Shown here one piece after another: positions 43,653-55,282 of a DNA stretch of 64,000 bases (its first letter is position 1; each line of letters opens with the position of its first letter). Source of the DNA: Benincasa hispida (lineage: Eukaryota > Streptophyta > Magnoliopsida > Cucurbitales > Cucurbitaceae); assembly GCF_009727055.1 (NCBI RefSeq), contig NC_052357.1:84218970-84282969 (forward strand). The letters are read 5' to 3'. The notes under the pieces were generated by a model. That model made no database searches. It had not been told where the DNA came from and worked only from the letters and a program-made list of their open reading frames with translations. The translations under genes and the position numbers were made by a program.

Positions 43653-45416
43653 TGTTGGGAATGTTCTAGAACTCGTAATTCGTGTTAAACATTCTATTTA
43701 TCAATAAAATATTATTGAGTAACTTATTCAATAAAGTTGTTGATTTTGCATTCTATTATGAAAATCCAATAAACATATCCATGGTTATAGTGTGAATATT
43801 TTAACTTTATGTGGTGATATAAACAGGATCAAGTTAATAGTTTATAGTCTAAATGGTCTAATAAGTATATGGATAGAATTAGGTATCTCATCTTGGTAAC
43901 ACTATTGAATGCGGCCCATTTTGTAGGTAATACAAATGATGTGATCCATAAATCATTCATATAGAGACATATGAGTGGAGGCATCCTATGCAATGAGTTT
44001 GCATATAGACTGGACCATAAAAATAGTCACTTTTCTTTGTAACAACTATTTACTGATAAAACTGACTATTTCATTATTAAGTAACCTAGGATAGCTCGAT
44101 CTTAATCCTGAGCTAGCTACAAACTCCTGTTTATTCGGGATTATCCTTTGATCTGCATGGGTGAGAATAGTCTAATAGCACTACTCAATAAGCATTCCAT
44201 TTTGGGGATAAGACTGGATGAATAGCTGGGAACATAGCCTTGCAAGATGAAATTCGCTCTTACCCGATTTAGGGTTAGCAGATAGGTTGTTCTCTTAAGT
44301 ACTGATTCCAGGTCTTAAACAATCGGGGCCCCGCCTTCTCTTGATAGAGAAAGAACTTGATTCATAAGTATTATGAATCAAAAGTTTTCATTAGAGAGTC
44401 CATAGGAACTTAAGGAACAAGATGTATTTACATGGGTAAAACGGTGATCTTGATCCAGCTATGATTACGAACGACCTATGAAAGATCGACTTACTAATCA
44501 TGGCTATATCAAGTAGACATAATATATCTATAGTGAGGGGAGTTCAACTATGGGCTTTAGTGGAGTGACCATTAGTTAACGAATGGGGGTTAATTCGTTA
44601 TAATGAGTTTAGCCAATTAATCTCGGATCGTTTAAGCTCATGATCTGTAGGTTCGTGAGGTCCCCTACTATCTCGTAAATAGATTAACTTTAGAGTAGCA
44701 AGATAAATTAATTTGAAATGATCAAATTAGAATTAAACGGAATAAGAGAATTTATATTTAAACATGATTTAAATATATAAGGTGGATTTGTGTAAAACAA
44801 TTAATCTAATATTTGATATTAAATTAATTGAAATAATTGAATTAATCTAATAATTTTTTGCAATTTTAAAATCAAGTTGATATTTGAAATCATTTGATGG
44901 AAAATTGAAAAATTAGAAAATTTACACAAAATGGAAAAATGGGTTTTTCCATTATCATCTTCAACTAGCTCACACAAAAACCATTCATATTTGCTTCAAT
45001 AATTCCAAGCATGAGCTGCATCTCATGTAGCCATCTTCTTCACATGATAGCCACAATAAATAAAGAAGATTGAAGTGGAATTGAGGCATGCATTCAAAGA
45101 GTTTTTTCAGAAAAAATCGAGCTGAAGAATTGTTATAGCAGTGAGCTACTCTCCTAGTTTCCTTTCGTTCAAGTTGTTCTCGAGACCCAAAACTCATTCT
45201 AAAGCTCCAAAAGGATAGTGGGGAAGATCTTAAGGTGGTTCACAACAAGTTTCGGAAAAGACAACAGTTGAGAATCAAGATCTTGAAGAGTTCTACAAAG
45301 GTATGACTTCAAACCCTCTTATGTTAGATGAGCATGCTTTAGTTTCTGTCAAAATTAATGAATTAGAGTGCTTATTGATCCTTGTTGCTTCCGCTACATA
45401 ATGATATACTCTTACA
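43653..45416 (+). mobile_element. Solo Copia LTR (family F) nested in the minus-strand Copia
   Basis: A 1764-bp segment starting TGTTGGGAATGTTC and ending CCGCTACATAATGATATAC then TCTTACA. The flanks ATATC (43648-43652) and ATGTC (45417-45421) are a 5-bp target duplication with one difference. The ordered blocks shared with other family members include TCTAAATGGTCT, GATGCGGCCCAT and ATCTGCATGGGTGAGAA. It sits between integrase and reverse transcriptase of the host element and is antisense to it. The open frame at 44985-45197 (minus) is not supported as a gene. Confidence 0.85.
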
Positions 45417-45474
45417 ATGTCAAGGATTTCTTCATTGATATTTATATTCTCAACCAAGTCTTCTTAACTATTTA

Positions 45475-47592
45475 TTATTTTTCTTTTTCAAGGATTTTTA
45501 TCTTTGGAACCTGCTGGTCTACCATGGTTCTAGCGTGTTCCATCTCATTAGTGACAACTTGTTGTGTTGGGACATCAATTTTCGATGGAACATCTACAGC
45601 TGGTATATGTGACTTGATTACTTTCTTTGCATCTATAAATGCATCTGGTAACTGATTTGCTATATTTAACAAATGAATTATCTACTGAACTTCTACTTCA
45701 CATAACGATGCACTTCATATAATTTTTTTTCCAACATCTCAATTCCTTCCCTTAATGTTGGAAAATTTGTCTCATTAAAATGACAATCAACAAATCATGT
45801 AGTAAATACATCACCCATCATGGGTTCAAGATATTTGATAATTGTTGGGGAATCATATCCAACAAATATTCCTAACCTTTGAGGACCAATTTTAGTACGT
45901 TGTGGTGGAGCAATTGGAACATATACTACATAACCAAAAATTCTCGGATGGGAGTTATGATAAGCTACTAGCCTAATACGTACAAGTGACGTTGCATACA
46001 AAATAGCATGTCCTTATACAGATATAGGAAGTTTAGCTCTCATAAGTAATGGTCTAGCAATTAACTGCAAACGTTTTATGAATGATTCTGCTAAACCATT
46101 TTGTGTATGAACATGAGCTATAAGTTGTTCAACACTTATCCCAATTGACATACAATAATTATCAAAAGCCTGGGATATAAATTCACCAGCATTATCAAGA
46201 CGAATAGTCTTAATTGTATAATTAAGAAATTGTGCTCTTAACTTAATTATTTGAGCAAGTAATCTTGCAAATGCAAGATTTCAACTTAATAATAAGCACA
46301 CTTGTGATCATCTGTTGGATGCGTCTATTAATACCATAAAATATTTAAATAGTCTACTTGGTGGGTTAATAGGTTCACGTATATAACCATGAATTCGTTT
46401 TAAAAATATATGTAATTTAATTCCCACTTTAGTTGATGATGGTCTAATTATCAATTTTCCTTGAGAGCAAGCATCACATGATAATTCATTAGATTGAAGA
46501 ATCTTTTGGCTCTTCAATGGATGTCCATTTGAATTCTCACTAATTCTTCTCATCATTATAGACCCTGGATGACCTAATTTGTCATGTCAAATTGTAAAAA
46601 AGTCTGGATTCATGAACTTTAGATTCATTGTTGCATATGTTTCAATTACTTGTATATGAGTATAATATAATCCAGAAGATAAAGCAGGCAATCCTTCTAG
46701 TACATGTTTTCGATATGAGACAGTAGATATGATATAAATATACTCCATATTATTCTTTTTATCAGTCTTAATATGATAACCATTGTAACGTATATCTTTA
46801 AAACTAAGTAGATTTCTCTTTAATTGACTAGAGAACCATTGTCAATTGTAAATTTTGTTCCTCTAGGAAAAATAATATTTGCTTTCCCAAATCCTTCAAT
46901 CAGATTTACAAAACTTGATATTGTATTGACTCTTGTTTCAGCATTGTTAGTTTGGAAAAATATTTTCTACTTGTAAGTATTGTATGTATAATTGCATTGT
47001 GCCAAACATAGATCTTTTTTACTCATTTTTGGTCACTCAACATATGAAAATGATTCAAGTTTCTTTATTATAAGAAAACAATTACAATTAGAAAAACAAT
47101 ATCTGGAATATACAAAGATTAGCATCTACTAAGAGGGAAAACACATGGAGATGAATAAAAAAACAACATTAGATCTAGATATTTTTAAAGTCAAAGGAGA
47201 TGTTTCATCAATTCTGCCGATTTTCTCTTCGGGAGATTCAAAGAAGTTAGCCACATCCAAATTTGTCATTGGGATGGGTCAAATATGTCATTATCCTGGT
47301 ATGAAAAATTTGCTTCCATATTTTTCTCTTTTTCCTTTAGAGATGCTTGATAGAGATCAACTAAGTGTTTTGATATACAACAGGTACGTGACCAATGTCC
47401 AGTTATTCCGCAGCAGAAGCATTTATTTTCAACACTTTTTGAACTCTTATCTAGTGGAGCTTTTCCTTTGTGATCATCATTTTGTGTGATTCTTTTGAAA
47501 TTTGAATGATTATTAACGGCCACCACGAAAATAATAATTATTTCTTCTTCGACCATGGTCACGACCTCGACCACGACCACGACTTCAACCAC
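45475..47592 (-). pseudogene. Copia gag, integrase and linker remnants (minus strand)
   Basis: Gag zinc knuckle CFCCGITGHWSRTC (C-x2-C-x4-H-x4-C) lies in 47266-47592. The integrase zinc module (LSCDACSQGKLIIRPS) is in 46308-46556, an integrase C-terminal segment (VYVPIAPPQRTKIGPQRLG) in 45795-46001, and the integrase-reverse transcriptase linker (NQLPDAFIDAKKVIKSHIPA) in 45475-45672. All are separated by stops, and no complete protein remains. Confidence 0.85.
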
Positions 47593-48140
47593 GATTATTA
47601 TTAAAATTCACAGCATTCACTTTAGGGGATGGTGTCGTTCTGATTGGTCGAGATTCATGATTTTTCATTAATAACTTGTTATTTTGTTCGGCCACGAGAA
47701 GAACGAAATTAATTCAAAATACTGTTTAAAACCTTTATCTTGATATTGCTATTGTAGGAACATATCTTAAATGTAGAAAAATGTCTTCTCTAGTATATTG
47801 ATTTAAAATTTTGGAGCCTCAAGTGTATCCATTTACGATGAGCTTTAGGAACAAAAATTGTTTTCTAATGATCACATTTTTATGGTATCCAGGTGTATTT
47901 TTGCACCAAATACTAATGACAAATAATTATTACCATTAATATCAAATAATGCTACAAATTCTAATTTTATAATATTTATAGTAACACTATTACAAGATAT
48001 TATATTTATATTAGAAATTTAATATATATCAAATATGTAAACAACATTTAATTTATTAATTATAATGAAGAGAGAAAAACCGACATACCTTTAGAACCTA
48101 CCTTTGGCGAGGAAAACGATAGAAACTCATGCTGATAACA

Positions 48141-48413
48141 TGTTGTAAACTTGAGGAGCACAACGAGAACACGGATATCAATAAAATATAATAATAAAAT
48201 TAATATAATATAATATAATAATAAAATAAATAAATATTGAAATAAATTAACATATATATAAATAAATTAATTAATTAAATTTTAAAAATATAAAATAAGG
48301 AATTTCTCTAAATTCTATACTTTCTCCAATTTTTATGGATTTTGTTCAATGTGTGTGTTCCAAAATACACTAGATGCCACTATTTATAGACAATTTGGTA
48401 ATGAGGCCAAGAT
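48141..48413 (-). repeat. 5' LTR of the minus-strand Copia, truncated
   Basis: Aligns with the first 270 or so bases of the 3' LTR (plus-strand TGTTGTAAACTTGAGGAGCA through CTATTTATAGACAATTTGG) and then stops matching. GCTGATAACA directly left of it resembles a reversed, decayed Met-tRNA primer site. Confidence 0.75.
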
Positions 48414-50639
48414 AAGTTTAAAATCAAGTAAAATTTTATGTTCTCAACAAAAAAAATCCAATAAAACTTTAAATTGATATAAATAATAGGAAATAATTAT
48501 GAAATTTTGGAATGTGGTTCATGATACAAGATGTCCTAACAAAGTAAGAGACAACAACAAAGTAACAAATAGTGAATTAAGCATAAATACACAGAAGTTG
48601 GTAACCCAGTTTAATGATAAACCATCTATGTCTGTAGGACAATATACCCATAAAAGATAATCTACTAATATATAAGAGTCAAACGATTACAACATTATAC
48701 TTATCTATAAATAATGAAGATTACAGTGACACACATAAAGCACAACTTAACTAATCACCTAGGTTCCCCTAGATGCGAGACTCTCTCTCTCAAACCTAGG
48801 CTTTCCCTAAGTATGATAATATTAGTGAGGCAACACTTAGGCTCCCCCTAAACGTGTGAGACTTCCTCACTTGAAGATATCTTTCCTTTTACTTGTAAAC
48901 TCTCTTCACGTGAGAACTTAAGTTCTCCCTAAGTCTTGTGAACTCCCTTCTCGATGAATAAAACCTTAGAATTCTCTTAAGGATGAGAAATCCTTCTCTA
49001 ACAACTTTGTCTTAGAATCCCCCTAAAACTAGACATTACTTCATAATATTGAAAACGTTCACTATAAGAACAATGTGAACAAAACGGTGCCACATGCAAA
49101 GAATAAATCCTTCTTCAATTCAGCACAACGCAAAAGGAATTTTGTTGAACTCAAACAATGATCTTATAAAATAATATATGCGGCAACCCTAACACAAAAA
49201 CTTCTTGGACTTAAAAAGCACAACGGAAAGATGGAAAATATCCCCACATATAATCAACAATTCACCAAAAAAAAAAACATTCCAAAGAAAATATTATTCA
49301 TAATAATTTAAATAAAGAAAGAAACATTCCGAAAAGTTAGCATTTTGAAGAATAGATTCTGAGACAAGTGTCATAGAGACAAAATCTGAGACAACTCCTA
49401 AATAGTCTAAAGAACAAATGTCAAGAGTCTTAAACAAACATATATATATATCTAACCAATATCACTGATCAAACAAGTTAGTTTAATAGAGCCATTACTT
49501 TGAGTTATTATTTATAAAAAAAAAAAAAATCAATAGAAGCGAGAGGATTAGAATATTTAATTGTCATTTCAACTAAATTAAAGTATTTGTTTTGTTAATA
49601 AAATATAAAACTTCTTCTATTAAAAAAAAAAAAAAGAAAGCACGCACCAAAATTCAAATTGAATAAGGCACGATAGTGTGAGTGCATTTCATGAGTAATG
49701 TAAGACTATTAACTACTTATTTAAAGTGAGATGTATGATAAAATTAGAAAAGTGTGAACTCATTATGCTGAAAAGGAAAGATATCATGTGGATGTAAGGG
49801 TGGGGTAAGAAGTATAATGTAATTTGGATTTGGTACATAATTTCATTGTGTTTGTGGCTTGGAAATTGGCCCTTCAAATCATATCTCTTTAATAAAAACA
49901 AGCAAATAAATAAATAAATAAAAAGGTAGGAGGTAAGTTTTCAGTCACCAAAGTCGCCAAACCAGCCGACTTGCCTCTTCCAAGTTGTCCTCTTCCGGGT
50001 TTCCCCTAAATTATTATTTTATTGGTCATTTGCCTCGATCATATATTTTCCATTCTTTCAATTTTCAATCTTTCATAGCATTTTCCGTCTGTTCTACTTT
50101 TACAACTTTTTTTTAAAAAGTATTTTCAAGTCTTTCAAGTATGGACTTGTATTCCTTTAATCATACTGATAATTAACCTACGCTTAAATTTATTTGTGTC
50201 ACAATTTTCCCTTTTATCACATAATTCAATGGATATTTGTAATACATACTAGAATTTTTTAAAAAAAAAAATCTAAAAATGTATTACATCTTTAAAATAT
50301 TTATAAATATAGATGAGTTGATTATTCAATCTTTAATTTTTTTTTTTAAATTTCCAATTCCGTCATCTATTGTCTTATCTTATTGTACACTTTTTTTTAG
50401 TCTTTTTTTTTTTTTTCGATTTTTGCTTCTTTCCTCCCTTTTTCATTTTTTTCATTTTCTTTTCCTTTTCAATTTTTGCTTCTTCCCTTTCTTCTTCTTT
50501 TTTTTCATTTTATTCTTTCTTTTATTTTTTATTGAGGCTAAGTTTCGTACCCAAGACTTAAAAGTACTCAATTCATAAGTGACTTAACACCAACAAACCA
50601 ATCATCAAGTTTGATTATTATAACAAATAATAAATATAG
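48414..50639. other. Spacer with possible retroelement debris
   Basis: No gene. 48570-49100 carries TTGGTAACCCAGTTT and repeated blocks of CTTAGGCTCCCCCTAA / CTAAGTC..CTCCC type, resembling an old LTR, but no termini were found. 49500-50280 is AT-rich. 50330-50540 is a T-rich pyrimidine tract whose open frame (50279-50578) encodes only Phe/Ser/Leu and is not a gene. Confidence 0.45.
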
Positions 50640-51625
50640 ATAGAAAATGAAAATCTATTAATGATAGCCACTAATATTTTCTTTCATTAATAGCTTAATC
50701 TTTGATTATATTTTCATAGTTAATAGCCACTTATAGAAATCTATCATTGGTAACCAACTTAGTGAATTTAATTAATAAAGTTGAATCCCAAATTAAAATA
50801 TAAGTGGAATGCCTATAAGTTATCACCAATAACATATTTATAAATGATAGAAGCTATCATCGACAAGAAAAGGGACTTATAAATGTTTAGAAAGGACAAG
50901 AAAGGAGCAAAAAGGTGTTCATTGGCTACGATTGATAGAAGCTACTATTGATAGCATGTTACCAGTGATAGAAGCTAATACTAATAGCATGTTATTGATG
51001 ATAGAAACTACTACTGATAGCACGTTATCAGTGATAGAGAACTAATATCAGTGAGATCATTGATAGCATCTTATCAGTGATGTTATTAGTGAAAGAAGCT
51101 ATCATTGATAATCATAATATGAGTGATGTTAGTGATATCGGTGATAGAACTTAGGTGATATCTATATATCGAGTTTCTTTTAAAGGTGATAACCAGTTAT
51201 AGAAATCTATCATTGATAGCCTTAAGTGTTAATATTTCAAGGTTGATTCTAATTTATGAAAGTCTATCAGTGATAGCCATGGTAAAAGATTATTAGTGAT
51301 AGCTAGTGTGGTAATCAAAGTTGTTGGTATTCTTTCAAAGTTGATCACTATTTATAAATCTATCATTAATAGCCACTGATAGCCTTAAGTATTGATATTT
51401 CAAGGTGATTCCAATTGATGAAAGTGAATCAATGATAGCTATTAATAATTGATAGCAAATTAAAAGCTAATATTTCAAGGTTGTATTAATTTTTCTCAAA
51501 TTGAAAGATATCACTGATAGCAACTATCATCGATAGCAATTGATAGAAGCTATCAGCGATAGCAGCTGATAGTAGCTATAAGTGGCTATCACTGATAGCT
51601 ACTATCAGTGATAGCTTTTAATTTG
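50640..51625. repeat. Cluster of short palindromic repeats, CTATCA(C/G)TGATAG type
   Basis: Dozens of degenerate copies of TATCA(C/G/T)TGATAG and its half-sites (GATAGAAGCTATCA, TATCAGTGATAGA) spaced irregularly over about 1 kb. Perfect palindromes lie at 51586-51598 and 51602-51614. The spacing is irregular and there are no unique spacers of fixed length, so this is not a CRISPR array. Confidence 0.85.
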
Positions 51626-52947
51626 AGAAAACTGGGAAGAAGCGAGCAAAATGGTGGCTAGGCATAGCTTTTTTAGTCTCTTACCATTATTTTATCTTTG
51701 TACTACATATTCTATTATTTGGGGCTTGAATTCTATTTATGCAACTAGCCCTAACTCAATAAGTATAAAATATGATAGTGATTCTATGATACTGTTTGAG
51801 AGGTTTATGATTTAAATCTTCCGATTTAATTGTACTAAAAATACCATTTTTGTTGAGAAATTATGTCTTTATTTTGTTTTCGTCTCTGTTTCTTTAATAA
51901 TTTTGTTTAGTTGGTTTGACGTTAAATATTTATTTTAGATTTTAAAGTTTTATTCTATGGCAACTCTTAAAATAATTGTTGACATTTGTGCTTTTAGAAA
52001 AATTAACTATGAAAAGAAGTAAGACAGATAAGTTTGAGCTTAAACTTGAAAACGTGTGTTAGAGTCTTTGGTAAATAAATATAAAACCATCTTATCTTAG
52101 ATATAATAATTGAAATAGACTTATAAGCAACTATTTAAAAAAATGTAATTTAAAAGTTCAAATAATTGTTTAGTATGATAAATTTTATTTGTTATAGATT
52201 AATTTTTAAATATTAATAGAAATAGCTTTATTTTAAAAAAATCAACATGGTATATTTTTTTAAAAAAATGATGGTTTAACTTATGAAAAATAGAAAATTG
52301 ATTTGATTAGGTGAGAAATACACAAATATATAAAATAAATCTTCTTTTTAAAGTATAAAATTGAAAACTAAATATTAATTAAAGAACCAACTTGATTTTA
52401 GGTGAATATAAAAAGCTAGTAGGATATTGCTTTCAAAGTAGATCTGGAATTAAAGCGTTTTAAAAGGTGATAATAGATAGTTTTAGCTTCCTATATAAAA
52501 AATTTTAATTGTTCATGTCGTATTTGGCTATTAATTGTTTGATAGCTTGATGAGGAACGACTCCAAATCATATGAGACGTTAGGCAAAACTTCGATAGAG
52601 AGAATTTCATATAGAAAATATTATCTGAAATTTATTTTTCTTGCTTTTTGAGATGTAAAATTATGTATTAATTTTGATAATCTAAGTTCATTTATATGGA
52701 CCTTAACTAAGATTTAGTCAATTTTAATTTTGAAAAGCTTCTTTCAGCCGAAGCAACCATTATTGGTATTGTTAATAATATTCTATACGCAATATATGCA
52801 TTAGAAAAAGCATTAACTTATGATATAATATTTTAATAGGACAATCAATATCATTTTGCAAAACTCTCTTCATATTTTTAATCCAAAAAATAAATCTAAA
52901 TAGTTAATGTCAGAAAATGTATCATATTTTAATGTATTTTCAAGATT
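51626..52947. other. AT-rich spacer, no gene recognised
   Basis: No open frame or motif of interest seen. The last five bases before 52953 form the target duplication of the next solo LTR. Confidence 0.6.
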
Positions 52948-52952
52948 AATAC

Positions 52953-55277
52953 TGTAACATCCCAAATTTCATGAAAATTTAAGTTAATTATCTAAAATTA
53001 TTGAGTTTAAGTTTCCCTTTCATTTGGAAAATTGGGATTAAATTGAAATAATTAAAAAAGTTTTATTGGGTTAAATTGAATTTAATTGATTAGATATTCG
53101 AACTGATTATCTTGAAAATATTGAATTTTGCTCCCTTTGATTTTGGATTTTAGGGCCAACTTAAAAAAATAATAATAAAAGAGATAATTAATTTCATGTG
53201 GTTTTTAATTGATTTAAATATTAGGAAGGATTTAATTTGTATCAAATTGATGGATCTTATGCCTTTAATTTTGATTTTTGAAGCCTAAATTAAATTAAAA
53301 TAATTTGAAAAGTTAATTGATTTATAAATTTAATAGAATCTTTGGAGATTTTGGAGATATTGTGATAAAATATTTTATTTATCTTTTCAGAATTTTTTTA
53401 AAAAATAAAAGAATTAAGATTTTTTCGAAATTAAATGAGAGTGAAAAAAGGTAAAAAATTGGGGAGAAAACAATTTGGCGACAGCTTTTACAAAATTGTC
53501 GATAATTTGAGTTTCAACCGCTGGATCGTGCTCAAATTTGGTCATTCTGTTCGAGACATATAGAGTTTCATTTTGAACGGTTGGATCGTTGGTTGAAGCT
53601 CTGGTTTGCTCGTAATTGCTACTGAAGAAAATCTGTAAAACTAGAAATTCCCCTTCTCTCCCACCCTCGCAAACCCTCCTCATGCAAGACCCTCACTACC
53701 AGCCGCTAGCCTAAACAATTTATGTCATCTGACAGCAACACCCGCTGACTATCTATAATATCCACGAGCCGACGTGCCATATACCGCCACTACCAGATCT
53801 TTGCCGAAATCTTGAGAAAAGCCTTGGGTAAGATTTATTTTCCTTATAATTTGGGAGGTGAAATTCACCCATTTGATTTTAGGTTAAATTAGTAACCTCT
53901 CTTTGATGTGAAACTTAGATTCAAGATTTGGAAGTTTTGAGGCATTGACCATCAAGCTAGAGACCATTTTGTTTTGTAGAAATTTGGTGAAGATCGGTAA
54001 GTTTTGTAAGTTATTGGATAGTTATTCTTTTGGATAAAGAGTAATAGTGGAAAATTAAGTTATTGATTTTGAATTTAATTCTTGATCAGATTGGCTAATT
54101 GAATCAAGTTTTGGAATTTGTCTTGGACCAAGCCACAACTTTAGATTGATTCAAGTGTGCTAAAGAAGTTCTAAGGAGATTTTGTTTTGCGTTTTTTACC
54201 AAGTTGAGGTAAATGATACTATTATAAGTGTCTTTATACCAAGCGACCTAGTCTAAAATTATAAAGTTAACTAATGGACTCTTGAAGCATGATTTTGTCA
54301 TTATGTTGCAATAGTTATGAGTATTATGAGCATGTTCGAATTTCTAATCAGTACTAAAATTATGTATGTGATGTATGAATAAACCAATAAGGAAGTTTAC
54401 CATCTTGTCTTGATGCATGTTTTATTTCAGAGGACCGATAGGTCTAGTTCATGTTTGACGGTGTGCCTACGGGTCACTAGACATACATAAGCCGACATAT
54501 TTACGTTAATGTTATTTTTTCATGTTTCATGTTTGACGGTGTGCCTACGGGCCACTAGACATCCGTGAGCCGACAGGTTTACGTTCATGTTATTTTTTAT
54601 GTTTGACGGTGTGCCTATGGGCCGCTAGACGTGCATGAGCCGACAGGTTTACATTCATGTTATTTCCATGTTTGACGGTGTGCCTACGGGCCACTAGACA
54701 TACGTGAGTCGTCGGGTTCACGTTCATGTTATTTTCATGTTTAACGGTGTGTCTACGAGCCATTAGACATGCGTATCAAGGCAAGACAGTACGTCTTTTG
54801 GTTTCCTTTCATCATCAAAAACTGATGTAGCTGTATGAGCCACGAGCCATCATTCTTTGCTCGTGGATGCATAGCTTGATCCCAATGGAATCACTTACTG
54901 AGTATTTTATACTCAACCTTTCTTAATTTATGTTTTTTAGATAAGGATAGGAATTGACTGGTGGGTGATGAGAGGGACCTGTGATCATGCCATATGGGAC
55001 ATGTAAATCGCTTCCGCCCAGTTTACGTTTTCAAGCTATTTAAAAGTTTTGATTTGAAACTCGATGTTGGTCAAAATTTTATTTATTTAAGTTATTTTTT
55101 TCTTCATTATTTTAGGGCCCCGAACAAAGCTTTTACTTATTTGTTATTTATTTTGGAAAAATGTCTTTATTATTTTAATGAAATTTATTTTCCTCAATGG
55201 TCAAAATGTTTTTAATGTAAATGTGTAATTATGAGTACCGGCCGTTATTAGAGTACTCAAAAAGTCGGGTCGTTACA
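52953..55277 (+). mobile_element. Solo LTR of the 13-kb gypsy family
   Basis: A 2325-bp segment matching the gypsy LTRs from TGTAACATCCC to ..GGGTCGTTACA, with a perfect target duplication AATAC at 52948-52952 and 55278-55282. It keeps the region deleted from the 3' LTR at 19.6 kb and the segment missing from the 5' LTR near 15.5 kb, so it is an independent lineage. No internal region follows, hence a solo LTR. The minisatellite is present with about five units (54449-54775). Confidence 0.93.
54449..54775 (+). repeat. About 70-bp minisatellite in the solo LTR (five units)
   Basis: Same unit as in the two gypsy LTRs, but five copies instead of six and with more diverged units. Confidence 0.85.
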
Positions 55278-55282
55278 AATAC

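Larger units (their letters stand above)
41420..48413 (-). mobile_element. Ty1/copia element, minus strand, interrupted by a solo LTR
   Basis: The 3' LTR lies at 41420-41782 and the 5' LTR at 48141-48413 (truncated). Both begin, on the plus strand, TGTTGT(G/A)AACTTGAGGAGCA. Between them, on the minus strand, are gag, integrase, reverse transcriptase and RNase H fragments. A solo LTR of family F sits at 43653-45416. Multiple stops make it non-autonomous. Confidence 0.85.

Noticed and set aside
50279..50578. 99-codon open frame rich in Phe, Leu and Ser
   Set aside because: A translation of a T-rich pyrimidine tract; no start context or domain, so not a membrane protein gene.
50640..51625. CRISPR-like look of the palindrome cluster
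   Set aside because: Plant nuclear DNA, repeats degenerate, spacing irregular, no fixed-length spacers and no cas genes.
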